Origin: Sphingobacterium arenae
GTDB lineage: Bacteria > Bacteroidota > Bacteroidia > Sphingobacteriales > Sphingobacteriaceae
DNA length: 64,000 nt
NCBI RefSeq assembly: GCF_014692505.1
Contig: NZ_JACNYK010000001.1
Location: forward strand, 629,922-693,921
Reading direction: 5' to 3'
Positions 26,552 to 35,283 of this stretch are shown here, piece by piece. The notes under the pieces are model-generated. The model was not told where the DNA came from, did no database searches, and saw only the letters and a list, made by a program, of their open reading frames with translations. How positions within the stretch are numbered: the stretch's first letter is position 1; every line of letters starts with the position of its first letter. A program made the position numbers and the translations under genes.

Positions 26552-29500
26552 CTATATCATCTCTTTTAATAAATGCAACGCATAATCAATGCTATTAACA
26601 TTGCTAAGCGCTAGCCTAAGTTGCCCTTTTACCTCTTTTAAATTCGATATCGCTGGATGTGCCTGCACGAATGCCAGTACTTTCCCAAATTGATCAGATT
26701 CATAATAACTGGATTTCGGATTACTGACAAAATAGCCTTTGAGTGTATTCTTCTTAAAAGAAATCTTCTCGAAGCCAATTTGTTTACCGAGCCATTGTAA
26801 ACGTAGGGTATTGAACAACTCATAGACGGGCTTCGGTATTGGGCCAAATCGGTCCTCCAATTCTTTTTCAAACGTCGCTAACTGCTGTTCGTTTTCCAGT
26901 TTACCGATGTCGTTATACAGGTTATAACGTTCACTGATATTGGTGACGTATTCATCCGGAATCATGACTTCCAGATCGGTATCTATTTGGGTAAACGTAA
27001 CATACTTTTTATCCTTTTCGTCGGCAAATAGTTCTCCAAATTCATCTTCCTTTAACTCCTGGACGGCTTCGTCTAGAATCTTGTTGTACATCTCGAAGCC
27101 GATTTCGGCAATAAAGCCGGATTGTTCTGCACCCAATAGGTTCCCCGAACCGCGAATATCGAGATCACGCATCGCCACATTAAAACCTGAGCCGAGTTCT
27201 GAAAACTCTTCCAGGGCGGAGAGGCGTTTATACGCTTCGTTGGTTAATGTGGATAAGGGCGGACTTAATAGATAGCAGAATGCTTTTTTGTTGGAACGCC
27301 CTACACGGCCGCGCATCTGATGGAGATCACTGAGCCCGAACATATGCGCATGGTTGATAATGATCGTATTGGCATTGGGGATATCCAGACCCGCTTCTAT
27401 AATCGTGGTGGCGATCAATACGTCAAACTTGTGGTTAATGAATTTGAGCATGACATCTTCTAGTTCATCTCCTTCCAATTGTCCATGTGCAATACCTACG
27501 CGAGCGCCGGGGACCAATTTTTGAATCATAGCACCCAGTTGCGGTAAATCAGCTACTCGGTTATGAATAAAAAACACCTGACCATTCCGTTCGAGCTCAT
27601 AGGCAACAGCTTCCTGTATGAGTGTTTCGTTAAACACGTGTAGTTCTGTTTGTACGGGCTGCCTGTTGGGTGGTGGTGTGGAGATGATACTCAAATCACG
27701 GGCACCCATCAGCGAAAAATGCAGCGTACGTGGAATGGGGGTGGCGGTTAACGTCAGGGAATCTACGTTTGCCCGAATCACTTTGAGCTTCTCTTTGACG
27801 GAAACACCAAACTTTTGTTCCTCGTCGATAATCATCAGCCCCAAGTCTTTAAACTTGACGTCTTTACTGACCAATCGGTGTGTGCCGATGATAATATCGA
27901 TTTTGCCTTCGGCCAACCGCGTCAAGGTATCTTTAATCTGCTTGGATGATTTGAAACGATTAATATAGTCTATGTTTGCAGGCAGTCCCTTCAGACGTTC
28001 GCTGAACGTACGGTAATGTTGTAATGCTAAAATGGTTGTGGGGACTAATACCGCTACCTGCTTACTGTCGGCTACAGCTTTGAAAGCCGCGCGAATAGCA
28101 ACTTCTGTTTTTCCAAAACCTACATCACCACAAACCAGCCTATCCATCGGATGGGGCGATTCCATATCCCGTTTGACGTCGTTGGTAGCCTTTTCTTGAT
28201 CTGGTGTATCTTCGTAGATAAAAGAAGCTTCGAGTTCATTTTGTAAGTAAGTATCGGGACTGAACGCATTTCCCGTTTGGGCTTTCCGCTTGGCATATAA
28301 TTTAATAAGGTCGCGGGCAATGTCTTTAACCTTTTTCTTGGTCGTCTTCTTCAATTTGTCCCATGCGTCTGTCCCAAGCTTGTTCATTTTAGGGACCGTT
28401 CCCTCTTTACCTGAATATTTGGAGATGCGGTTTAAGGAGTTGATATTGACATAGAGTAGGTCGTTATCGGCATAGACCAGACGTATCATCTCCTGTGTCT
28501 TACCGTTGACTTCCACTTTCTCCAGACCCGCGTATTTTCCCACGCCATGGTCGATATGCGTAATAAAGTCGCCCGGTTTTAGGTCACGAAGTTCTTTCAA
28601 CGTAATCGCTTGCGAGCGTTCATATCCCTTTTTACGTTTGTATTTATAGTACCGATCAAAAATCTGGTGATCCGTATAACAGGCCAGTTTTTGCTCGTCG
28701 TCACGAAAACCTCCACGTAACGCTCGGTGTACGGGGATAAATGTTGCCGACTTGTCGATATCTTCAAGAATGGTGAAAATCCGCTCAATTTGTTTCGTGG
28801 AGTCGGCGAAGATAAGATTCGTTATACCTTGCTTGACGTTTTCCTGAAAATTGTGGATCAGCAGATTAAAATCTTTATTAAAGGAGGGTTGTGGGTGTAT
28901 GTCGAAAGAAAAAGTTTCGTCTGCCTTATAAAAAAATTGCTTCCCAAATTCCATATTCGGAAAGTCAAAGAGCATTTCGCTGAAGGTACGATCAGTCGTG
29001 AAGGTAACCCGTGGATCGACCCATTCGCTATTGGCTTGGATGTCCTTTTCCGAAAGTGCTTTCCAAAATTCGGAGGCTTTTTTATGGCCATCTTTCAGGA
29101 TATCAAGGGTGAACTGTACATCTTTTAGCCAAATGACACTGTCGCGATCGATATATTCCAGTAAAGAAATATGATTATTAGATAGGAATTTTGCCTGTAC
29201 ATTGGGTACAATGGTAACCGTGTGGATTTTGCTGACAGAAAGCTGTGTGTCCACGTCAAATGTCCGGATGCTCTCGATATCATCACCGAAAAATTCAATC
29301 CGGTAGGGGAGATCGTTGGAAAAAGAAAAAATATCGACGATACCACCTCGGATAGCAAATTGTCCGGGCTGATACACAAAATCTACACGCTCAAAATCGT
29401 ATTCGTAAAGAAATTCGTTGATAAAGTCAATACTGAGTTTGCTTTGCTGGGTAATGCTTAACGTATTTTTTTCTAAATCGTCCCGATTGATGACCTTTTC

Positions 29501-29887
29501 CGCAATAGCTTCCGGGTAGGTCACGAGCATTTTGGGCAATTCCGAAGCATGGTTTAATGCACTTAACGCCTCCGCACGCTGCAGCACATGAGATGCATCT
29601 GTTTGTGTAAATTCAAAGGCTTTTCGGAACGATGCGGGGAAAAACAGAATCTGTTTGTCTAAAATACTTTCCAAATCACTCAGAAAATAAGAGGCTTCTT
29701 CGTGCGTTGGCAAAATAAAGATAAAAGGTCTTTCCTGTAGCTTATAAGCCGCTGCCGCAACTAGGGCGTCAGATGAACCGATGAGCCCTTTGAGATGGAC
29801 CTTTGGATTTTTCGCTTGTATGCCTTTAACCAGTGATTTTATCTTTTCGCTTTGCGCGTACTTGTCGAGAATTTCTTGTATACCCAC
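26552..29887 (-). CDS. mfd: Transcription-repair coupling factor
   Basis: An 1111-residue Mfd protein, which removes RNA polymerase stalled at DNA lesions and recruits UvrA. The N-terminal UvrB-like part contains ATHEEASYFLSDLE-type segments and QFAIRGGIVDIFSF. The RNA-polymerase-interacting domain follows, with HIDHGVGKYAGLEKV. The helicase part carries Walker A GDVGFGKTEVA, the DEEQ box IIDEEQKFGV, TATPIPRTLHFSLMGARD and QMRGRVGRS. The C-terminal TRCF domain is complete. Length is normal for the family. It is a single gene with its own promoter box and is core DNA repair, unrelated to the flanking sugar loci. Confidence 0.98.
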   Translation of the reverse strand: MGIQEILDKYAQSEKIKSLVKGIQAKNPKVHLKGLIGSSDALVAAAAYKLQERPFIFILPTHEEASYFLSDLESILDKQILFFPASFRKAFEFTQTDASHVLQRAEALSALNHASELPKMLVTYPEAIAEKVINRDDLEKNTLSITQQSKLSIDFINEFLYEYDFERVDFVYQPGQFAIRGGIVDIFSFSNDLPYRIEFFGDDIESIRTFDVDTQLSVSKIHTVTIVPNVQAKFLSNNHISLLEYIDRDSVIWLKDVQFTLDILKDGHKKASEFWKALSEKDIQANSEWVDPRVTFTTDRTFSEMLFDFPNMEFGKQFFYKADETFSFDIHPQPSFNKDFNLLIHNFQENVKQGITNLIFADSTKQIERIFTILEDIDKSATFIPVHRALRGGFRDDEQKLACYTDHQIFDRYYKYKRKKGYERSQAITLKELRDLKPGDFITHIDHGVGKYAGLEKVEVNGKTQEMIRLVYADNDLLYVNINSLNRISKYSGKEGTVPKMNKLGTDAWDKLKKTTKKKVKDIARDLIKLYAKRKAQTGNAFSPDTYLQNELEASFIYEDTPDQEKATNDVKRDMESPHPMDRLVCGDVGFGKTEVAIRAAFKAVADSKQVAVLVPTTILALQHYRTFSERLKGLPANIDYINRFKSSKQIKDTLTRLAEGKIDIIIGTHRLVSKDVKFKDLGLMIIDEEQKFGVSVKEKLKVIRANVDSLTLTATPIPRTLHFSLMGARDLSIISTPPPNRQPVQTELHVFNETLIQEAVAYELERNGQVFFIHNRVADLPQLGAMIQKLVPGARVGIAHGQLEGDELEDVMLKFINHKFDVLIATTIIEAGLDIPNANTIIINHAHMFGLSDLHQMRGRVGRSNKKAFCYLLSPPLSTLTNEAYKRLSALEEFSELGSGFNVAMRDLDIRGSGNLLGAEQSGFIAEIGFEMYNKILDEAVQELKEDEFGELFADEKDKKYVTFTQIDTDLEVMIPDEYVTNISERYNLYNDIGKLENEQQLATFEKELEDRFGPIPKPVYELFNTLRLQWLGKQIGFEKISFKKNTLKGYFVSNPKSSYYESDQFGKVLAFVQAHPAISNLKEVKGQLRLALSNVNSIDYALHLLKEMI

Positions 29888-29909
29888 GTAATGCCAGATC
29901 TTGTTTCTG

Positions 29910-29917
29910 CAAACTTA
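29910..29917 (-). promoter_or_regulatory. -7 promoter box for mfd
   Basis: On the minus strand TAAGTTTG matches TAnnTTTG, 22 nt before the mfd start codon, leaving a short leader of about 15 nt. The -33 element is weak. Confidence 0.45.
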
Positions 29918-29970
29918 CACAAAATCACTTTTATGTACAGTATAATGGGGGAGCATATCCAGATTTTAAG

Positions 29971-30011
29971 GATCGTCTTCTTTTTTGTCGACAACAAAAA
30001 AGAGGACGATC
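29971..30011 (-). terminator. Strong terminator after the GH36 gene
   Basis: The arms 29971-29988 and 29994-30011 form an 18-bp stem with a single G-U pair and a 5-nt loop. It begins 7 bp past the GH36 stop codon in the minus direction. The stem itself contains T- and A-rich runs that give a U-tract. Confidence 0.75.
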
Positions 30012-30018
30012 GTATTAT

Positions 30019-32220
30019 TTATTTGATTTCCTTCAATACCAATACGACGCTTCTCCGATGGTTGTTTAATACAGGATTCAGCCCTATTCTCATGAGGAAA
30101 TCACCAGACAAAACAAAATCTGACGCAAAATTACTGTTTCGTCCACCTAGATTTATCTCCTTGATTTGATAATTTTTTTCCGCGGCTAATCCTTGCCATT
30201 TGATAGGTGTAGGGGTATTGGAAACTTGGCTATATGTTGTTAAGTAATTGAACATAACGGCTTCTGACTGATCTTTGCTGATGTAGGCCAAACTTGCGTA
30301 ATTAGTTTGTCGTGGATCTGCGAAGCGGTATAAATCACCGTGCCATATTATACGTTTGTAGCGGTCATAATTTTTAACGGCGTCCTGTGCGAAAGCGAGG
30401 TCTGCTGCCTCGAGTTCCTCTAAGTTGAGATCAAAACCCATTTTCCCCATCATTGCCACGTCGATTTTGAATTTTATATCTTGTTTTCCGAAAGTAGTAA
30501 CGTGGTTGGCACTGGCTATAGCCGGGAAAAATAACGAGTTTTCATATTGCATATATATCCGATCCAACGGATCAGTATTGTCACTCGGCCAGTATTCTGT
30601 AAAATACTGCATCGCACCGTAATCCATTCTCCCCCCTCCGCCCGAGCAAAGCATCATGGGAAGATCTGGATATTTACTGCGGAAGCGCTCCAAGACCTTA
30701 TATAGGCCCAGCGTGTAGTCAACATAGAAATTGTTTTGATTGTTCACATAGCTAGAATGTGCGTTATAAATGACCGCATTACAGTCCCATTTTATATAAG
30801 CTATTCCTGGATTTCGTTGAAGTAAACTGTCCAACATATCATATACAAAGTCCTGAACTTCGGGATTGGATAAATCTAATACCAATTGGTTTCGGAAATA
30901 ATATTCATCGCGCTTTGGTTGTTTGACAACCCATTCTGGTTTTTTGTCATAAAGTTCACTCTTCGGACTGATCATTTCCGGCTCTACCCAAATTCCAAAA
31001 CCTACCCCTACTTTTTTAGCTTCTTGAACTAAAGAAATGATTCCATTGGGTAATTTTTCTTTATTTTCTATCCAATCGCCTAATGCGGATGTATCTGCGT
31101 TTCTAGGGTACTTGTTTCCGAACCAACCATCATCCAACAAAAATAAATCTACACCCAACTCTTTCGTGTTTTCTAAAAGCTTAAAAATTTTGGGTTCATT
31201 AAAATCGAAATAGGTGCTTTCCCAGTTATTCAATAACGTATTACGGGAACCAAACCCGTCAATCAGACGGTAGTTGCGTGCCCAATCATGAAAATTTCTG
31301 CTTCCTTGACCAAGCCCCGTTGTTGACAAGGTAAAAGTAAAACGCGGGGTTGTGAACGTACTGTGGGGAATCAGAGAATAATGAGAAGCGTAGTTGTTAA
31401 TACCCGCAATAATGCGTAGGTTATCCTGTGGATCTTTTTCAAAATCAACCTTAAAGTTGCCGCTCCAATCGAGTCCCCCCAATAATACCATCCCTTCGTT
31501 TTCAGAAAAATATGGGGTAGTGGCTAATGCAAAATAAGAGGTACGGAAAAGGTTGGTCCGGGTTCCTAGTTTACTATCCAGTGTTTTGATACCATGGGTA
31601 ATTCGTTCAACCTCTGGTTGCATTTCTGCAATCCAATCTCCATGATAGCTTTTTAAAAAGAAGTCGCTCCCTTTAAGACTAAGGTTTGCGGAAGCGAACT
31701 TATGCAACTTGACGTTACCTGTTTCCTGATGTCGAATGCTGGCCCACTGCTCGAAAACATTTTCTTTGTAGTTGGCCAGATAATGTAACTCCACCGTAAA
31801 TGGATAAACCTCATCTTGCAGAAAGATCGTCAGCTGTTTTTGATTATCGCTCAGGCTTTTTATTTCATGACGAACATATTTCAAATCAAGGGATAGATTG
31901 CCATCAGCATGTTCTACGCTAATGGCGGGCTCTAATAGGTTACGCGTTCCAGAGGCGGTATAAGCCGATTGATACATATTGGTATAATCGTGATTCTGCT
32001 TATATTGACTGTTGACCAACGCGTATTCTCCGTCGTTTTTCAATTTGTCGCCTAAGTAGAGCATATTGACATCCCTATTCTCTTCGATGCTAAATGCCAG
32101 GGACAATTTTTCTGTCTCCAGTACAATATTATTTAGCGTCTCCAAAATAAGTTGTTGTTGCTGCGCAAATGATTGACCGATATAAATCGTAATCAATATG
32201 GATAAAATAATTTTTTTCAT
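30019..32220 (-). CDS. GH36 alpha-galactosidase, secreted
   Basis: A 733-residue GH36 (clan GH-D) enzyme. The ATG at 32220 begins a signal peptide ending QSFAQ; a longer version would overlap galM and is rejected. The N-terminal beta-sandwich is followed by a barrel with the family motifs DLFLLDDGWFG, the nucleophile motif YIKWDCN, CSGGGGRMDYGA, and the acid/base motif WPSDNTD. It should release terminal alpha-linked D-galactose from oligosaccharides in the periplasm by a retaining mechanism. galM lies 31 bp upstream on the same strand, and an AraC regulator is divergent. This pairs with the GH97 enzyme as a second potential alpha-galactosidase. Confidence 0.94.
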   Translation of the reverse strand: MKKIILSILITIYIGQSFAQQQQLILETLNNIVLETEKLSLAFSIEENRDVNMLYLGDKLKNDGEYALVNSQYKQNHDYTNMYQSAYTASGTRNLLEPAISVEHADGNLSLDLKYVRHEIKSLSDNQKQLTIFLQDEVYPFTVELHYLANYKENVFEQWASIRHQETGNVKLHKFASANLSLKGSDFFLKSYHGDWIAEMQPEVERITHGIKTLDSKLGTRTNLFRTSYFALATTPYFSENEGMVLLGGLDWSGNFKVDFEKDPQDNLRIIAGINNYASHYSLIPHSTFTTPRFTFTLSTTGLGQGSRNFHDWARNYRLIDGFGSRNTLLNNWESTYFDFNEPKIFKLLENTKELGVDLFLLDDGWFGNKYPRNADTSALGDWIENKEKLPNGIISLVQEAKKVGVGFGIWVEPEMISPKSELYDKKPEWVVKQPKRDEYYFRNQLVLDLSNPEVQDFVYDMLDSLLQRNPGIAYIKWDCNAVIYNAHSSYVNNQNNFYVDYTLGLYKVLERFRSKYPDLPMMLCSGGGGRMDYGAMQYFTEYWPSDNTDPLDRIYMQYENSLFFPAIASANHVTTFGKQDIKFKIDVAMMGKMGFDLNLEELEAADLAFAQDAVKNYDRYKRIIWHGDLYRFADPRQTNYASLAYISKDQSEAVMFNYLTTYSQVSNTPTPIKWQGLAAEKNYQIKEINLGGRNSNFASDFVLSGDFLMRIGLNPVLNNHRRSVVLVLKEIK

Positions 32221-32251
32221 GAATAACGAAGGTTTAAAATAAACAAATAAA

Positions 32252-33211
32252 TTAAAAATTCTCAAATTGATAGCGAATGACGTGACAATATTCCTCGCCG
32301 GGCTTTAATATAGCGGATGGATACGTTATAATATTAGGGGAATTAGGAGCGAAGTGAGGTTCACAGCACAATCCCTGAAAAGGGAGTAGCTTACCCGTCA
32401 GATAATTACCAAAATATACTTGTAAACTGGGGTAATCAGAGAATATTGTCAATTGACGCCCTGTTTCTATATGTAAAATCGTTGCCACCCTTTGCACCTG
32501 ATTTCCTTCTTTCTTTTCTATACAATAGTTGGCGTTGCAGATCACATCTTTAATGTGACCAACGTCTTTAAATTGGCGTAAATCAAATACTGTATTATCT
32601 ACTTTTTCCTTAAAAGGATACTTAGGTAAATGGTAAAGGTCTAGTGGAGTGTAAAAATTTGCTTCCACTTTGATTTCATGCCCATCTATAGAAAGTTGTT
32701 CGTCCGATAGGTTGAAATAGCTGTGGTTGGTGATGTTGGCGATCGTTGTCTGCGTTGATTTTGCGGTATATTTAATCGTCAGTTCGTTGTCGTCCGAAAG
32801 TTCATAACGTGTATTCGCGATTAGCATCCCGGGATATCCTTCTTCTCCATGCAAACTGGTCAATGTCATCTCAATCGCATTGTCCGTTATGTCGACCACA
32901 TTCCAATACCGTTTATCAAATCCAATCTCGCCACCATGTAGATGGTTTTTTTCTATCTTTTCGTTAGTCGTCAATTGTATGGGCAGTTGCTCCAGTGTGA
33001 AACGACCCTGTGCAATGCGATTGGCGTACCTTCCTACTGTTCCGCCGACATAATAAGGATCATTTTTATAATCGGCTAGATTCGGATAATTCAAGACCGC
33101 ATCAATGAGTCTCCCCGACTTGTCCGGCACCTTAAGCGCAATAATGCGACAACCCCAGTCTAGGACCTCGACATGCATATTTTGTTTATTTTTTATCACA
33201 AGTCTTTTCAT
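32252..33211 (-). CDS. galM: Aldose 1-epimerase (galactose mutarotase)
   Basis: A 319-residue mutarotase that interconverts the alpha and beta anomers of galactose or glucose. Family motifs are GRYANRI, NHLHGGEIGFD (first catalytic His), NHSYFNLS (second His) and CCEPHFAPNSPN (catalytic Glu region). No signal peptide is seen, so it is cytoplasmic. It is the first gene of a two-gene leftward operon with the GH36 alpha-galactosidase, and would feed released galactose to the Leloir pathway (galE is at 54452). A TAnnTTTG box lies 85 bp upstream. Confidence 0.92.
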   Translation of the reverse strand: MKRLVIKNKQNMHVEVLDWGCRIIALKVPDKSGRLIDAVLNYPNLADYKNDPYYVGGTVGRYANRIAQGRFTLEQLPIQLTTNEKIEKNHLHGGEIGFDKRYWNVVDITDNAIEMTLTSLHGEEGYPGMLIANTRYELSDDNELTIKYTAKSTQTTIANITNHSYFNLSDEQLSIDGHEIKVEANFYTPLDLYHLPKYPFKEKVDNTVFDLRQFKDVGHIKDVICNANYCIEKKEGNQVQRVATILHIETGRQLTIFSDYPSLQVYFGNYLTGKLLPFQGLCCEPHFAPNSPNIITYPSAILKPGEEYCHVIRYQFENF

Positions 33212-33295
33212 TCCTCAAAAAAATGCTTTTACTTTGAACTTCATTTACAATTGACTACTCGTTTCGTTAAAAGAAGGTTACAACTGCCAACCGCA

Positions 33296-33303
33296 CAAAT
33301 TTA
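33296..33303 (-). promoter_or_regulatory. -7 promoter box for the galM-GH36 operon
   Basis: On the minus strand TAAATTTG matches TAnnTTTG. It lies in the 170-bp divergent region shared with the AraC regulator gene, where that regulator probably binds. The -33 element is not convincing. Confidence 0.4.
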
Positions 33304-33381
33304 GGTAGAGAATAGGTGTATTATGATAGAATTATTGTTCATTAAGATGGATTATATTCTTATGTAATTAATTTGAGACCA

Positions 33382-34287
33382 ATGGAAGCAAAAAGTAAAC
33401 TTGAAGGATTTGATGGGGAGATGCGTATTGTTGTACCTCCGGTAATTCTAGCGGAAAACATACGGAAAGGGAGGCCAGACGCCCTGTATATTACCGATAT
33501 TGGCTATTATCCAAAAGCCAGACATCATTATTGTTATCGACCGGAGGGTTCAGAAGAACACATTTTGCTGCATTGTGTCAATGGACGTGGTGTAGTGCGT
33601 ATTGGTCACGAAGCTTTTGAATTGGAAGCCAATCGGTATATCCTGATTCCTGCCCACCACATGCACGCGTATCAAGCTGATAATACGAATCCGTGGACGA
33701 TATATTGGATGCATTTTATTGGAAGACCATCGGACGATTTTATTCAGAAAATATTCCAACGCATCCAAGAGCGTAAAAACGTACTGGCTTTCGATGGCGA
33801 GGTGTATCGTATTTTCAACCGTTTTTGTAAATTACTGTCGAAAGGATATAGCCGGGAAATACTGGAATATATTAACCTGACATTGCCCTATTTTTTCTGC
33901 GAGTACTTGTATCCAGAAATTGCCAGAGATAAGAATGTCGATGGCACCGATGTCATCGAACTCGCTATAGAATTTCTAAAAATAAACATCGGAAATCGAA
34001 TAGGTTTACAGGAAATAGCATCGCACGTGAATCTATCGGTCTCGCATTTTAGTAAGGTATTTAAGCATCGAACGGGATATTCTCCAATCGAGTATCTCAA
34101 CCATTTGAAAGTGCAAAAGGCTTGCTACCTTTTACAATTTTCCGATAAAAGAATTTCATTAATTTCCTATGATCTGGGATTTGAAGACCAATATTACTTT
34201 TCCCGCCTATTTAAAGAACATATGGGGGTGTCTCCTTCTTCTTACCGTGCTAGTCTAGAACAAGATAATAATAATAAAATCCATTAA
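33382..34287 (+). CDS. AraC family transcriptional regulator of the alpha-galactoside locus
   Basis: A 301-residue regulator. The ATG at 33382 is preferred to a TTG 9 bp upstream. The N-terminal part is a cupin-type sugar-sensing domain (about residues 30-130, with HILLHCVNGRGVVRIGHEAFELEANRY and IPAHHMHAYQ). The C-terminal 100 residues form the double helix-turn-helix, with IGLQEIASHVNLSVSHFSKVFKHRTGYSP and ISYDLGFEDQYYFSRLFKEHMGVSPSSYR. It lies divergent to galM-GH36 and upstream of SDR-GH97-SusC3. No sigma/FecR pair or STN domain is present in this locus, so this protein is the likely activator of both arms. Confidence 0.93.
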   Translation: MEAKSKLEGFDGEMRIVVPPVILAENIRKGRPDALYITDIGYYPKARHHYCYRPEGSEEHILLHCVNGRGVVRIGHEAFELEANRYILIPAHHMHAYQADNTNPWTIYWMHFIGRPSDDFIQKIFQRIQERKNVLAFDGEVYRIFNRFCKLLSKGYSREILEYINLTLPYFFCEYLYPEIARDKNVDGTDVIELAIEFLKINIGNRIGLQEIASHVNLSVSHFSKVFKHRTGYSPIEYLNHLKVQKACYLLQFSDKRISLISYDLGFEDQYYFSRLFKEHMGVSPSSYRASLEQDNNNKIH

Positions 34288-34329
34288 TAAGCTCATATTC
34301 TGCATGTAGGTGATTGTCAAAGGGTCTAA

Positions 34330-34371
34330 CTTAGCATCATAAAATAAACCGTCGTTATGATGAACGCTAAG
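34330..34371 (+). promoter_or_regulatory. Hairpin upstream of the SDR-GH97-susC3 operon
   Basis: CTTAGC-ATCATAA (34330-34342) pairs with TTATGAT (34355-34361) and GCTAAG (34366-34371), with a GAAC bulge. No T-run follows. It lies in the 197-bp gap between the AraC gene and the SDR gene and could be an operator or a 5'-UTR structure. Confidence 0.4.
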
Positions 34372-34476
34372 TCCGGAAATATTCGTGTGTCATCTTTTCC
34401 AGTTATCTGCTATGGAGCAGTTCCTGGAACCGACAGTAAGACATTGGAACGATACAAGATAAACACTATTTTTTGA
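34357..34476 (+). CDS. Small open frame of 39 codons, possible gene remnant
   Basis: An ATG at 34357 opens a 39-residue frame ending 8 bp before the SDR start codon. The middle reads SSFPVICYGAVPGTDSKTLE, which looks like the opening strand of a TIM-barrel sugar enzyme, followed by RYKINTIF and a stop. I do not recognise a full family. It could be a short leader peptide or the decayed N-terminus of a lost glycoside-processing gene. Its start overlaps the hairpin at 34330-34371. Confidence 0.25.
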   Translation: MMNAKSGNIRVSSFPVICYGAVPGTDSKTLERYKINTIF

Positions 34477-34484
34477 TAGACAAT

Positions 34485-35273
34485 ATGAGCGACTTTAAGA
34501 ACAAAATAGTCATTGTAACCGGTGCCGGCAATGGAATAGGGAAAGGCATCGCCAAACTGATGGCCGAACAAGGTGCGAAGGTCATTATCGCAACCAAAGA
34601 AGATGCCGAGGGTTATCAGGTAGAACAAGACCTGACAGCGGCGGGTTATTGGGCAAAACACATCCAGACCGATGTGAGCGACGGGCAAAGTGTACAACGT
34701 ATGTTGCGTACGACGCAGACGGAAGTGGGAAAAGTGGATGTTTTGGTTAACAATGCCGGGATAACTATTTTCAAGCCACTGATTGAGACGACATTGGAAG
34801 ACTGGAACAGGGTTATCGACACGGATTTAAAAGGTGTCTTTCTCTGCAGCAAATATGCTGCGCAAAATATGATTGCCCATAAAACAAAGGGATGTATTAT
34901 CAATATTTCATCCAATCATGCCTATCGTACGTTACCAGATACAGAAGTATATGCCGCGGCAAAAGGAGGTATCAACGCTATGACACGTAGTATGGCCATT
35001 AGTTTGGGACAATATGGAATCCGTGTGAACAGTATTTGTCCGGGGTTTACCGATACGCACCATTATCAAAACTGGTTAACCGAAAAAGAGAATCCACAAG
35101 CGCTAGAGCAAGAGATACATGCGCTGCACGCGTTAGGTAATATATCCACACCAACCGACATTGCACATATGGTGTCTTTTTTGGCGAGTGATAAAAGCCG
35201 AAATGTAACCGGGGCCGACTTCCTGGTAGACGGAGGCCTAACATCCAGACTCTATTATTCACAAAAATTTTAA
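34485..35273 (+). CDS. SDR family oxidoreductase
   Basis: A 262-residue classical short-chain dehydrogenase. The ATG at 34485 is preferred over a TTG 12 bp upstream. Motifs: cofactor loop TGAGNGIG near residues 12-19, NNAG, catalytic Ser in INISSNHA, and YAAAKGG with the catalytic Tyr and Lys. DFLVDGG closes the fold. No signal is visible, so it is cytoplasmic. It is 10 bp from the GH97 gene and begins the operon that also encodes SusC3-SusD3. In this setting a sugar dehydrogenase acting on the released monosaccharide (for example fucose, L-galactose or galactose) is plausible, but substrate specificity in this family cannot be read by eye. Confidence 0.9.
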   Translation: MSDFKNKIVIVTGAGNGIGKGIAKLMAEQGAKVIIATKEDAEGYQVEQDLTAAGYWAKHIQTDVSDGQSVQRMLRTTQTEVGKVDVLVNNAGITIFKPLIETTLEDWNRVIDTDLKGVFLCSKYAAQNMIAHKTKGCIINISSNHAYRTLPDTEVYAAAKGGINAMTRSMAISLGQYGIRVNSICPGFTDTHHYQNWLTEKENPQALEQEIHALHALGNISTPTDIAHMVSFLASDKSRNVTGADFLVDGGLTSRLYYSQKF

Positions 35274-35283
35274 GAAAATATCG

